DNA of 33,834 bases from Gemmatimonadota bacterium (GTDB lineage Bacteria; Gemmatimonadota; Gemmatimonadetes; Longimicrobiales; Gaopeijiaceae). Below the pieces are notes generated by a model. It was not told the origin of the DNA and ran no database searches. It saw nothing but the letters and a program-made list of their open reading frames with translations. The stretch covers positions 1 through 33,834 of the forward strand of contig SHZS01000015.1 in NCBI GenBank assembly GCA_009692105.1, read 5' to 3'. The translations under genes and the position numbers were made by a program. Positions 1 through 9,731 of the stretch are shown piece by piece; the stretch's first letter is position 1; each line of letters starts with the position of its first letter.

Positions 1-248
1 GAGCATGGGACCACGTCCGAACGTCTCGTCCATGCGTGTCTTCGCGGGTGGCCGATGGGGCGGATGTGCCCGCCAATAGGCTGCGTTCCATGGCCTTTGG
101 CGTGGGCGACTAGAGCCTGGAAAGCTAAGACCGGGCGCCAAGGCGAGTCAACGGACGGAGGCGGCGGGGGCGGGAGCCCTTCACTCCGACCTAGGGCTCC
201 GACCTGGGACATTGGGCCCGGCCGTCCGGAGACGACCGGGGCCGCGAG

Positions 249-319
249 CTGGCCCGGGTGGATTCGAACCACCACCGCCGGTTCCAAAGACCGGTGTCCT
301 GCCATTAGACGACGGGCCA
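249..319 (-). tRNA. tRNA-Gln (anticodon UUG)
   Basis: Read on the minus strand this folds into a full cloverleaf of 71 nt. The acceptor stem TGGCCCG pairs with CGGGCCA, and there is a D-arm with GG in the loop. The anticodon stem CCGGT/ACCGG encloses the loop CTTTGGA (anticodon TTG). The T-arm is GGTGG-TTCGAAT-CCACC and the discriminator base is G. No CCA is encoded after the discriminator, so the CCA end must be added by an enzyme; a CCA-adding enzyme gene lies at 11162-12631. The 5' half of this tRNA is repeated exactly at 918-954, and a recombinase remnant lies just upstream, so the gene has served as an integration site. Confidence 0.95.
283..319 (-). repeat. Att-like direct repeat, tRNA-side copy (attL)
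   Basis: This 37-bp segment is tRNA-Gln nucleotides 1-37, from the 5' end through the anticodon loop. It is repeated without mismatch 635 bp away in the same orientation. Tyrosine recombinases often cut within anticodon-loop sequences. The identity block extending toward the tRNA 5' end rather than the 3' end is less usual. Confidence 0.75.
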
Positions 320-376
320 AAAAGTCAGTGACTACGCGGGGGCTGCTTCCTTTTTCAACATCGCCTTACGCGACCG

Positions 377-397
377 TGGACACATTTTGGACACATC
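377..397. repeat. Paired TGGACACA repeat next to the tRNA-side att
   Basis: Two copies of TGGACACA are spaced by 3 bp (TGGACACA, TTT, TGGACACATC), an 11-bp period, just beyond the recombinase stop codon. An equivalent pair with the same spacing occurs at 782-802. One helical turn between copies suggests a protein-binding site, perhaps recombinase arm-type sites. That function is inferred. Confidence 0.5.
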
Positions 398-400
398 CTC

Positions 401-523
401 TCATGATCGGGCCGTGACTTCCTTCAACTCCTCGAGGCTCGGCTCAGCGACCAGGGCCAGGAGATCAGCGTCGAGAAGGTGAGCATACCCCATAGTGGTA
501 GCAAGGTCGGCGTGGCCCTTGCC
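401..523 (-). pseudogene. Tyrosine recombinase (integrase), 3' fragment only
   Basis: In the minus frame ending with TGA at 401-403 the last 40 codons read GKGHADLATTMGYAHL, then LDADLLALVAEPSLEELKEV and TARS. This matches the C-terminus of phage-type integrases (typically LLGHADLATTMRYAHL), including the catalytic-tyrosine box with Tyr followed two residues later by His. The arginine usual before the Tyr is Gly here. A TGA at 524-526 closes the frame, and the core-binding domain and the Arg/Lys/His-x-x-Arg catalytic motifs are absent. An intact integrase has about 350-400 residues, so roughly nine tenths is gone. It is not functional, but it identifies what was inserted at the tRNA. Confidence 0.75.
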
Positions 524-799
524 TCACTCGCCGTCCGACTCCGCTCCACCGTCGAACGTGACAGGCAGTCCCGAGAAATCGAGTCCGTCCATGGCGCAGA
601 GGGACCCGCTCGTCTCGTCCTGTGCTTGGAGCGTCTCCTCGCGGGGCTCGATACCCTCGGCTGTGAACGAGGGAAGGCCCTCGACGCGGATCGGAGGGTC
701 CCCGGGGAAATTTCCTCGTGGTATCGCCCTTATGAATGACTGAGCTTTGTGACTTGTGCGGTAACCCCCTGTTGATCCCGCTGGACACAACGTGGACAC
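524..799 (-). CDS. Short hypothetical ORF within the element remnant
   Basis: This 91-codon open frame ends immediately before the recombinase fragment. I do not recognise the product. Its second half (about residues 25-91) has G/C-rich third codon positions and an acidic composition typical of real coding sequence here. The first 20 codons run across the TGGACACA repeats and are unlikely to be translated. No ribosome binding site is evident. It is probably the 3' part of a cargo gene fused by deletion to the recombinase tail. Confidence 0.25.
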   Translation of the reverse strand: MSTLCPAGSTGGYRTSHKAQSFIRAIPRGNFPGDPPIRVEGLPSFTAEGIEPREETLQAQDETSGSLCAMDGLDFSGLPVTFDGGAESDGE

Positions 800-802
800 A
801 TC
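782..802. repeat. Paired TGGACACA repeat, distal copy
   Basis: TGGACACA, ACG, TGGACACATC: same repeat, same 3-bp spacing and same orientation as 377-397, differing only in the spacer. It lies about 115 bp inside the distal 37-bp att copy. Confidence 0.5.
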
Positions 803-853
803 GCCCCCGAAAAGATCCGAAACGGACTGAAAACCTCCGAAGTCTGAAGACCC

Positions 854-890
854 GGAAGCCCCCGTCTCCGTAGAGGAAACGAGGGCTTCC
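854..890. terminator. Hairpin inside the element remnant
   Basis: GGAAGCCC at 854-861 pairs with GGGCTTCC at 883-890, with further partial pairing inside (CGT.TCC with GGA.ACG). The flanks are only weakly T-rich on either strand, so it may be a weak bidirectional terminator or simply a strong hairpin near the distal att site. Confidence 0.3.
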
Positions 891-917
891 TAATTCCTCC
901 GAAATCCCCGGGTCTTA

Positions 918-954
918 TCCAAAGACCGGTGTCCTGCCATTAGACGACGGGCCA
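918..954 (-). repeat. Att-like direct repeat, distal copy (attR), partial tRNA-Gln
   Basis: This is an exact copy of the first 37 nt of the tRNA-Gln gene, with no anticodon 3' stem, T-arm or 3' acceptor strand, so it cannot be a functional tRNA. Positions 938-952 are followed directly by a 15-bp degenerate tandem copy (953-967, two mismatches). It most likely marks the far attachment site of the decayed element. Confidence 0.75.
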
Positions 955-1086
955 TCAGACGACAGGCCGGCCCGGATACAGTAAGCCGGTCGGAAAAGGC
1001 GCGGTCCATCGTAGCGGGACGCGGGAGGGCAGGAAAGGCCGCGCCTAGACGGAGTCCGCCGCGTGCACGGCCCCCGGAGATCGGGG

Positions 1087-1114
1087 TTGACCCCCTTCGC
1101 CTTGCCTCTACATT
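1087..1114 (+). promoter_or_regulatory. Sigma70-type promoter for the pyrophosphatase gene
   Basis: TTGACC (1087-1092) and TACATT (1109-1114) are separated by 16 bp. This would start transcription near 1121 and give a leader of about 50 nt before the TTG start at 1173. The region 955-1086 holds nothing else that I recognise. Confidence 0.45.
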
Positions 1115-1172
1115 CAGCCTTGATTTAGCCCAGAGTGCACGGCGCACAACTCTTTTCGCGGGAGTGTAGGCT

Positions 1173-3578
<2,406 letters not shown>

Positions 3579-3611
3579 GGTAGATCCCGAGCTACATGAT
3601 CGGGGGACTCA

Positions 3612-4439
3612 CTACCGCCCGTCCGATCCTGTTCGCGTCGGTCCCGATTCCTTCGACTCCCCGGTATTGGGGTCGAGCCTTCCCAGATACCCGCGAGAGT
3701 AGTCCGTATACCAGATCATGCCGTCGGGCGTGATTGCGATGCGGCGGTTCCGCGTCTCAGCTGTCCCGACCGGATACCTGGTAACCTCCATCGTCTCGGG
3801 GTCCACCCTGGCAATGAGGTTTGTCGCGAAAAGGTTCACCCACGGATGTCCCTCGAAATCCATCACGATCCCGTAGGGATTCGCCCGGCCGGAGTACGGG
3901 TTGATGAGGTCGATCTCCCCGCTCTCCATGTCCAGCCAGCCGATCCGGCTGGCACCCTGCGCTGTGAACCAGATATTCCCCTGCCCGTCGAACGTTGCAG
4001 TGTGCGGGTCGCGCACGGTCCGGTCCGGCATCATGTAGATCTTCACGGCACCGGTACCGGGATCCAGCTTCCCGATGCGGCCGTTCAGGTTGCCGGTGTA
4101 CCAGACGAATCCGTCCTCGTCGACGATCAGACTGTGGGGGTTCGTCCCTTCCTCGATCTCGTAGCGGCGAAACTGCTGCGACTCCGGTTCGAAGCTCGCG
4201 AGGTAGTTCCCCTTCTGGCCCACGAACCAGACGACTCCGTTCGGGGCCACGTACGGATCACGGGTCCGCCCGCCCCACTCGACCGGCCACTCCTTCAGAT
4301 CCACGGTCTGCGCTGAGAGCGGGGAAATGAGCCCAATGAGGCCGGTCAGGACCAGAAGCCCCCTCGGGACAAGAAGCCCCCTCAGGACAGGACGCCCCAG
4401 GACAAGACGCCCCAGGAAGACCCGCATAAGCTGTCTCAT
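3612..4439 (-). CDS. Secreted virginiamycin B lyase-like beta-propeller, C-terminally truncated
   Basis: The protein has an N-terminal signal sequence (to about residue 43, ending LSAQ) followed by about five repeats of 40-45 residues. Each carries patterns such as NPHSLIVDEDGFVWYT and IGKLDPGTG, typical of Vgb/SMP-30-type propellers, so it is likely exported. Family members usually have one or two more blades, but here the frame stops 15 residues after RLDPNTGE, 34 bp from the end of hppA. It therefore seems truncated, and a folded propeller is doubtful. ATG 4439 is preferred because a GGGGGGGG run lies just upstream; GTG at 4460 is the alternative. The leader contains tandem repeats (4349-4414). 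The substrate is unknown; the lyase name reflects the fold only. Confidence 0.7.
   Translation of the reverse strand: MRQLMRVFLGRLVLGRPVLRGLLVPRGLLVLTGLIGLISPLSAQTVDLKEWPVEWGGRTRDPYVAPNGVVWFVGQKGNYLASFEPESQQFRRYEIEEGTNPHSLIVDEDGFVWYTGNLNGRIGKLDPGTGAVKIYMMPDRTVRDPHTATFDGQGNIWFTAQGASRIGWLDMESGEIDLINPYSGRANPYGIVMDFEGHPWVNLFATNLIARVDPETMEVTRYPVGTAETRNRRIAITPDGMIWYTDYSRGYLGRLDPNTGESKESGPTRTGSDGR
4349..4414. repeat. Tandem repeats within the signal-peptide coding region
   Basis: Two 18-bp units (4349-4366, 4367-4384; pattern GGACMAGAAGCCCCCTC) are followed by two 15-bp units (4385-4399, 4400-4414; pattern GGACARGACGCCCCA). All are multiples of three, so they lengthen the hydrophobic leader of the propeller protein without shifting frame. 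Confidence 0.7.
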
Positions 4440-4592
4440 GTTGCCCCCCCCGGATTGCACGGCCAGGCACTTGCACGCTCAGGTAGACGATCTCGTGCGG
4501 TGACGCCCCGTGGGGTGACGCACTGATCATCCACAGTGAATTGGTCCAGGATCGGCACGCAAGCGCGACGGTGCCACGCTCCCTCGCGGGTC

Positions 4593-5558
4593 CTAACCCC
4601 CTCTCGCCGTTCGCGCTGTGAGGAAGCGTACCCCCACCCCGAAGGAGGTGGTGTCATGGGACCCGAGCACCGAGGCGGCGCGATCGAGCGCCTCTTTGGA
4701 GTCGAACACGCCGAAGACAGCGGACCCACTCCCGGAGAGGAGGGCGGGCCCCGCCCCTTCCCGGACCAGCGCTTCCTTGAGTAAGGAGAGCTCGGGGCGG
4801 AGGGGGAAGAGGGCCTCCTCGAAGTCGTTCACGGCCTCCTCCCGCACGACATCCCATCCCCTTTCGCCCTTCCCGGAGTCGAGGCGATGGGGGATCGGGT
4901 CGGGACGACCTCCCGGTCGGGTTCTCGCGCGATGGGAGTCGAGGACCTCGTAGGCCCACGCCGTGGAAACTGGGGATGCGGGAACGGCGAGAAGCACGTC
5001 CCGTTCCGGGAGCGGGGAGAGGGCGAGGAGCCTCTCTCCCCGACCCCGTCCAACCGCGGATGGCACCCCGGAAACGAAGAACGGCACGTCGGACCCGATC
5101 GCCGCTCCGAGGCGCATGAGCTCCTCGGGAGTTAAGGGCTCCCCGCAGAGGACGTTCAGACCCCTCAGCACCGCGGCCGCGTCGGAGGACCCTCCGCCGA
5201 GCCCCGCGCCGTGGGGGATCCGCTTTTCCAGCCGCACCCGCACGCCGGGAGGGTCCCGTGCGACCTCCACCAAGGCACGCTGGAACCGTTCCGCCGCGAC
5301 AACGGCGAGGTTCGCCTCCGGCGGGCCAAGCTCGCCTTCGGAGACCCCGGTCAGCTCGAGCGTGATCTCACTTCCGGTTTGAAGCTCGAGCTCGACCGCG
5401 TCCGCGAGGTCCAGGGTCTGGAAGACGGTCTCGATCTGGTGATACCCGTCCTCCTCCCGGGCCAGGATCCGCAGGAAGAGGTTCACCTTGGCGGGCGCCT
5501 CGCCCACCCATCGGTCATGCGCCGCCCTGGGGGCCGGCTCGGGGGCCCCGGTGCTCAT
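4593..5558 (-). CDS. ispE: 4-diphosphocytidyl-2-C-methyl-D-erythritol kinase
   Basis: This GHMP kinase phosphorylates CDP-methylerythritol in the non-mevalonate isoprenoid pathway. It has 321 residues. Near the N-terminus, APAKVNLFLRI carries the conserved Lys24 and is followed by DGYHQIETVFQTLDLAD. The ATP loop IPHGAGLGGGSSDAA is clear, GSDVPFF contains the catalytic Asp, and the C-terminal LSGSGSAVF loop is intact. The open frame continues upstream to 5690, but that extension is Arg-rich and overlaps the preceding gene, so ATG 5558 is chosen. It is the last gene of the long minus-strand series, 28 bp after the flippase-like gene. Confidence 0.95.
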   Translation of the reverse strand: MSTGAPEPAPRAAHDRWVGEAPAKVNLFLRILAREEDGYHQIETVFQTLDLADAVELELQTGSEITLELTGVSEGELGPPEANLAVVAAERFQRALVEVARDPPGVRVRLEKRIPHGAGLGGGSSDAAAVLRGLNVLCGEPLTPEELMRLGAAIGSDVPFFVSGVPSAVGRGRGERLLALSPLPERDVLLAVPASPVSTAWAYEVLDSHRARTRPGGRPDPIPHRLDSGKGERGWDVVREEAVNDFEEALFPLRPELSLLKEALVREGAGPALLSGSGSAVFGVFDSKEALDRAASVLGSHDTTSFGVGVRFLTARTARGG

Positions 5559-5586
5559 CCCTTTACGCCCTTCACGGCGCCGCCTT

Positions 5587-6678
5587 TCACGGCGCGGCCT
5601 CTCCCTCCCGCCGTACGACCAAGGCGTCAGGCTCGCCGGAGGCTTCCGCCGAGCGGTCCAACTCCGCCTCAATGATCCCCTCGGCCCCACCCAGATCGGC
5701 CATCGTGAACCCTAGGCGCCACGCGTACCACAGGCCCATCAGGGTCACGGGAATGAACCCTCCCAGATGGTAACCGAACGCGAAGGCCATGGTCGTCCCC
5801 TCGGCCGCCCCATACACCTGGTTAAGGGCCACCACGGCCGCGGCATGGAAGGTCCCGAAGAACCCCGGGGCCGCCGGGAGCGCAACCCCGACCGCGATAA
5901 CGGCCTGGAGGAAGAGCGCGGCCACGTATCCCTCGTGGATCCCGAACGCCCACATCCCGAGGAGGAAGGAGATCGCGTTCCACCCCCAGAAGACAAACGA
6001 CCAGAGGAGCCCGGTAGCGAGGAGGCGAGGGCTCCGCAGAGCCCCGAGACCGACGAGGAACGCCTCCGCGAGCTCGACGATCTGATGGCCGCCTTTGCCC
6101 GGGAGCCACCGAGCCACGCCGCGGAGAGCCCTCACCAGCGTTATTGGAAAGGCGATGAGGACCCCGAGAAATACGATGCCGAAAGCAATCACGGCGGTGG
6201 CCTCGGGGAGAAACTCCTCGACCGGGCGGCCCCCGAGGGTCGCCTCCCGCGGGAAGCTCGGGCTCGCGACCGCGACGAGCAGGAGCCCGAGGATCGCCAC
6301 CGAGTCCAGCATGCGCTCCACCACGAGCGATCCCACCGCGGCGCTCGCGGACACCGGCTCGAGCCTCGAGATGGACCACGCTCGGGCGAACTCTCCCATC
6401 CGTACGGGAAGGAGGTTGTTCGTGGCGAATCCGATGTTCACCGCGGCGAACCGGGAGTGTAAGGAGGTGTTCGGATGCACCGGGTGGAGAAGGACTTCCC
6501 ACCGGATCGCGCGGATCAGAAACCCCGACGTGGCGACGGCCACGGCGGCCAGGAGCAGCCACAAGTTGGCCTGACGGAGCTCCGCCCAGACCTGACCCAG
6601 CTCGACCCCGCGGAGGATCCACCAGATGAGGAGCCCGCTGACGACGATCCCGAGAAGGGCCTTCCAGTCCCACTTCAA
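5587..6678 (-). CDS. Flippase-like integral membrane protein (UPF0104 / lysylphosphatidylglycerol synthase TM family)
   Basis: This 363-residue protein has about eight hydrophobic segments, beginning MKWDWKALLGIVVSGLLIWW, and the family pattern IRAIRWEVLL, then NIGFATNNLLPVRMGEFARA. This matches the membrane domain shared by MprF-type synthases and YbhN/AglD proteins (Pfam PF03706). Members are thought to move lipid-linked or amphipathic substrates across the inner membrane; the substrate here is unknown. The C-terminal 45 residues are hydrophilic and acidic. The start is TTG 6678 with GAGG upstream, 9 bp after the pdxJ stop. Placement between pdxJ and ispE gives no specific clue. Confidence 0.85.
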   Translation of the reverse strand: MKWDWKALLGIVVSGLLIWWILRGVELGQVWAELRQANLWLLLAAVAVATSGFLIRAIRWEVLLHPVHPNTSLHSRFAAVNIGFATNNLLPVRMGEFARAWSISRLEPVSASAAVGSLVVERMLDSVAILGLLLVAVASPSFPREATLGGRPVEEFLPEATAVIAFGIVFLGVLIAFPITLVRALRGVARWLPGKGGHQIVELAEAFLVGLGALRSPRLLATGLLWSFVFWGWNAISFLLGMWAFGIHEGYVAALFLQAVIAVGVALPAAPGFFGTFHAAAVVALNQVYGAAEGTTMAFAFGYHLGGFIPVTLMGLWYAWRLGFTMADLGGAEGIIEAELDRSAEASGEPDALVVRREGEAAP

Positions 6679-6687
6679 CGGAGAGCC

Positions 6688-7458
6688 TCAGTACCCAAGG
6701 GGCGCGATCCAGAGGCCGGGCACAGCCACCCGCGAGGGTGCATCGAGCACGATCTCCCGCATCTCGCGCACGGCTCGCTCCATCCCGACCAGCACCGCGC
6801 GCGATACGATCGAGTGTCCGATGTTCAGCTCCTCGATCTCAGGGAGCGCAGCGACCGGGGTGACGTTCTCGTAGGTGAGCCCGTGCCCGGCATGAACCGC
6901 CAGATCCAGCTCCCTGCCGAGGCCAGCCCCTCGCTGAAGACGTGTCAGCTCCCGGGCTCTGTCTTGGTCCCCCCGCGCGCTCGCATACGACCCGGTGTGA
7001 AGTTCTACGGCCTCCACCCCGAGATCGGCCGAGGCGCGGAGCGCCTCCTCGACCGGATCGATGAAGAGGGACACCCGGATCCCTGCGTCCAGGAGCCGCG
7101 CCACCGCAGCCGAGACCTGCTTACGGGTGCGAGCCGCAGCGAGGTCCAGTCCGCCCTCGGTCGTGATCTCTTCCCGGCGCTCGGGGACGAGCGTGGCCTG
7201 CATGGGCACGAGGTCGCACGCGACGCGCACGATCTTCGAGTCCGCGGCGAGCTCGAGGTTCACCCCGGTCCGAGCGCTCTTCAGAAGGACCTCAACGTCC
7301 CGGTCCTGGATGTGCCTCCGGTCCTCGCGCAGGTGCACCGTGATTCCGTCCGCACCCCCGAGCTCGGCCAGGACCGCCGCGCGCACCGGATCCGGCTCGT
7401 CCGTGCGCCGTACCTGCCGGATCGTCGCCACATGATCGATGTTGACGTAGAGTCTCAT
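6688..7458 (-). CDS. pdxJ: Pyridoxine 5'-phosphate synthase
   Basis: PdxJ condenses 1-deoxyxylulose 5-phosphate with 3-amino-1-hydroxyacetone phosphate to make pyridoxine 5'-phosphate, a vitamin B6 precursor. The 256-residue product starts [15 protein letters not shown], contains HLREDRRHI and the catalytic GVNLELA region, and ends with HAGHGL and [12 protein letters not shown] phosphate-binding segments. ATG 7458 overlaps the stop of the upstream DUF2520 gene (ATGA), which fixes this start over an in-frame extension to 7524 and implies translational coupling. It depends on DXP, as does the MEP pathway of the nearby ispE. Confidence 0.97.
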   Translation of the reverse strand: MRLYVNIDHVATIRQVRRTDEPDPVRAAVLAELGGADGITVHLREDRRHIQDRDVEVLLKSARTGVNLELAADSKIVRVACDLVPMQATLVPERREEITTEGGLDLAAARTRKQVSAAVARLLDAGIRVSLFIDPVEEALRASADLGVEAVELHTGSYASARGDQDRARELTRLQRGAGLGRELDLAVHAGHGLTYENVTPVAALPEIEELNIGHSIVSRAVLVGMERAVREMREIVLDAPSRVAVPGLWIAPLGY

Positions 7459-8318
7459 GAGTACCTGTCGAAGAGTTTCGTGAGCTCGTCCACCGATCCC
7501 TCCGGTAGCCGAGCGCCTACCCACGCCAGCCCCCTGCGGCCGAGCTCGGCATAGAGGCGGGCATCCTCAGGCTCGAGCGTTCGCAGATGGAGCGCGATCG
7601 TCTCGACATCCCCGCGGATCAACGGTCCCGTCAGCGCACGGTCTACCCCGAGCTTGGCCACATTTTCCAAGGCGCCCTGGGCGAGTCCGGTGAGTGCCTC
7701 CTCCGCCTCCTTTCGACTGACTCCCGCCTGCTCGAACAACCGAGTCGCCTCGTGGAGGAGCAGGACAACGTAATTGGAGGCCATGACGGCAGCCGCATGG
7801 TAGAGCGGGCGCCGGCTTGTGGGAACGGAGATCGCCTGGCCGCTCAGAAGGGAAACCAGCCGCCGAGCCGCGAAAAGTGCATCGGGCTCGCCGGAGAGGG
7901 CAAAGAATGCGCCCCGGAGCCGATCGGCGCCGACCATGGCGAGCGGGATCGCCTCCAGTGGATGGAGCGTCCCCACGGCATAGCCGCGCGCGTGCAGAGG
8001 AGCCAGGGGATCTGCCCCGAGCGCGCCCGAGCAGTGAAAGACCGCACAGCCACGGGGAGCGTCGCCCCACTCGGCGAGCGCGACCGACACCTCAGCTAAG
8101 GCCTCGTCCGGGACGGTAAGGAGGACCGCGGTCGTACCCTCCTGAGGACGCTCGAGGCCGAATCGGTACTCCGCGAGCCCGTCCCGGAAGAGGGCGTGCT
8201 CGGGGGGATCGGGGTGTCGGCCCACGACCGTGACGGAGACACGCCCCTCCGACAGAACGAGCGCGTGGGCTAGCGACAAGCCGACCCTGCCGGGTCCGAC
8301 AAAGACAAGCTTCTCCAT
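7455..8318 (-). CDS. Rossmann-fold and DUF2520 domain protein (predicted oxidoreductase)
   Basis: The 287-residue protein begins [20 protein letters not shown], a GxGxxG dinucleotide-binding fold. It carries VFHCSGALG and GTLHPLEAI in the middle and a helical C-terminal half ([19 protein letters not shown]) typical of DUF2520 proteins, which resemble ketopantoate and F420/NADP reductases. Function is not established; a reductase or dehydrogenase acting on a small carboxylate is the usual guess. ATG 8318 is chosen because the frame upstream runs back into hflX, which ends at 8326. It overlaps pdxJ by 4 bp. Confidence 0.85.
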   Translation of the reverse strand: MEKLVFVGPGRVGLSLAHALVLSEGRVSVTVVGRHPDPPEHALFRDGLAEYRFGLERPQEGTTAVLLTVPDEALAEVSVALAEWGDAPRGCAVFHCSGALGADPLAPLHARGYAVGTLHPLEAIPLAMVGADRLRGAFFALSGEPDALFAARRLVSLLSGQAISVPTSRRPLYHAAAVMASNYVVLLLHEATRLFEQAGVSRKEAEEALTGLAQGALENVAKLGVDRALTGPLIRGDVETIALHLRTLEPEDARLYAELGRRGLAWVGARLPEGSVDELTKLFDRYS

Positions 8319-8325
8319 CAGCAGG

Positions 8326-9678
8326 TCACAGCTCGGAGAGCTCGACCTCCGGGTCCCGTTTGAGACGGCCCAGGAGGGCCGCGGGGATTCGCGCCGTGAG
8401 CCGAAGCCGGGATCCATTCTCCTCGAGGGAGAGGACCTCCCCCTCCCGGTGGACGGCCGCAATCACCTCTCCGGAGTCTGCGGGAAGCTCGATCGTCACA
8501 CGGGGGTGCCGGCCTCGTACCCGAGCCCTCAAGACCTCGAGGACGGGTTCGAGTCCCCCTTCTTCTACGGCGGACACGAACACAGCCGGTGTCTCGCCGA
8601 GGCTCCGCGCGCGAATCTCGTGGATCTGCTCCTCCGCGTGGGTGATCCGGTCCACTTTGTTGAAGAGCAGGATCTGCGGGCGATCCGTGAGATCGAGTTC
8701 GCCCAGGACCTCGTTCACGACGTCCCGTTGCGCTTCCCAATCCGGATGCGAGAGATCGATCACGTGGAGGATGAGATCGGCCTCGCGCGCTTCCTCGAGG
8801 GTGGACCGGAAGGAGGCAACGAGGTGGTGAGGGAGCTTCCGGATGAACCCCACGGTGTCCGTCAGGAGGGCCGTGTACCCCGAGCCGAGATCCACCTGCC
8901 GCGTCGCCGGGTCCAGCGTCGCAAAGAGCCGATCCTCCACCAGGAGATCGGCTCCGGAGAGGCCTCGGAGCACCGAGGACTTTCCGGCGTTCGTGTACCC
9001 CACGAGCGCCGCGCGGAACTGACCGTCGCGTCCCTTCCGCTGCGTTGCGCGCTGGGCGGCGACGTCCTTCAGCTTCTTCTTGAGCTCGGAGATGCGCCTC
9101 CCGATGAGCCGGCGATCCGTCTCGATCTGGGTCTCCCCCGGGCCCCGGAGCCCGATCCCTCCGCGGATGCGTGAGAGGTGCGTCCACATGCGGGCCAACC
9201 GCGGGAGGAGGTACTCCAGCTGCGCCAACTCGACCTGGAGCTTGGCTTCCCGGCTTCGGGCCCGAACGGCGAATATGTCGAGGATGAGCTCCGAGCGGTC
9301 CATCACCCGAACGTCCATCGCCTGCTCGAGGTTCTTGGCCTGGTTCGGCTTCAGGTCGTCGTCGAAGATCACGAGGTCCGCCTCGAGCTCCGCCACGAGA
9401 TGGCGTAGCTCGATCACCTTCCCCGACCCGATCAGGGTCTGAGGGGTAGCGGTGTCGAGCCGCTGGATCAGGGAACCGACGACCTTTCCACCCGCGGTCT
9501 CCGTCAGGCGCTCCAGCTCCAGCATGTGCTCGCGGACGACCCTCTCCTCCAGCAAGCGGTGCGGCGCACCTACAAGAACCGCTCGGTCGATCTGCTTCCC
9601 GTGCTCCAGATGGGCTTTCAGCTTGGCTCGCCTCCCCCTCGACTTCAGTGTGCATGCTGCGGTGTGCCCGCCGCGCAC
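8326..9678 (-). CDS. hflX: GTPase HflX
   Basis: This ribosome-associated GTPase acts on stalled or stress-damaged 70S/50S particles. In the 450-residue product the N-terminal HflX domain (ETAGGKVVGSLIQRLDTATP, then IGSGKVIEL and VIFDDDLKPNQAKNLE) is followed by the glycine-rich linker RGGIGLRGPGETQIETDRR. The G domain has GYTNAGKSS (P-loop), DTVGFI (G3) and NKVD (G4), and a C-terminal domain ends in DPEVELSEL. The start is GTG 9678; the first 30 residues are poorly conserved, so the true start could be slightly inside. It lies 53 bp after rarA and 7 bp before the DUF2520 gene. Confidence 0.96.
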   Translation of the reverse strand: MRGGHTAACTLKSRGRRAKLKAHLEHGKQIDRAVLVGAPHRLLEERVVREHMLELERLTETAGGKVVGSLIQRLDTATPQTLIGSGKVIELRHLVAELEADLVIFDDDLKPNQAKNLEQAMDVRVMDRSELILDIFAVRARSREAKLQVELAQLEYLLPRLARMWTHLSRIRGGIGLRGPGETQIETDRRLIGRRISELKKKLKDVAAQRATQRKGRDGQFRAALVGYTNAGKSSVLRGLSGADLLVEDRLFATLDPATRQVDLGSGYTALLTDTVGFIRKLPHHLVASFRSTLEEAREADLILHVIDLSHPDWEAQRDVVNEVLGELDLTDRPQILLFNKVDRITHAEEQIHEIRARSLGETPAVFVSAVEEGGLEPVLEVLRARVRGRHPRVTIELPADSGEVIAAVHREGEVLSLEENGSRLRLTARIPAALLGRLKRDPEVELSEL

Positions 9679-9731
9679 GTGCGATCCCCCGGCAAGGCCG
9701 GAGCGGCGGGCGGGAGCAACTCGTTCCCTAC

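Larger units (their letters stand above)
283..954. mobile_element. Remnant of a tRNA-Gln-integrated element
   Basis: The stretch is bounded by a 37-bp perfect direct repeat (283-319 and 918-954). The repeat corresponds to tRNA-Gln nucleotides 1-37. Inside are the 3' end of a tyrosine recombinase gene (401-523, minus), two matched pairs of TGGACACA repeats close to the two ends, and about 250 bp of possible coding remnant. Integrative elements commonly use tRNA genes as attB and leave direct repeats at both ends. Here about 600 bp lie between the repeats, so the element has lost nearly everything by deletion. The decayed-element reading is an inference from these combined signs. Confidence 0.7.

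Noticed and set aside
1-248. Coding sequence or RNA at the left edge
   Set aside because: Short open frames have no plausible composition and no RNA fold or motif was recognised.
918-954. Second tRNA-Gln gene
   Set aside because: Only the 5' half is present; there is no anticodon 3' stem, T-arm or 3' acceptor strand.
3586-3604. Terminator between hppA and the propeller gene (CCCGA...TCGGG)
   Set aside because: The stem is only 5 bp with a 9-nt loop and no T-tract on either strand.
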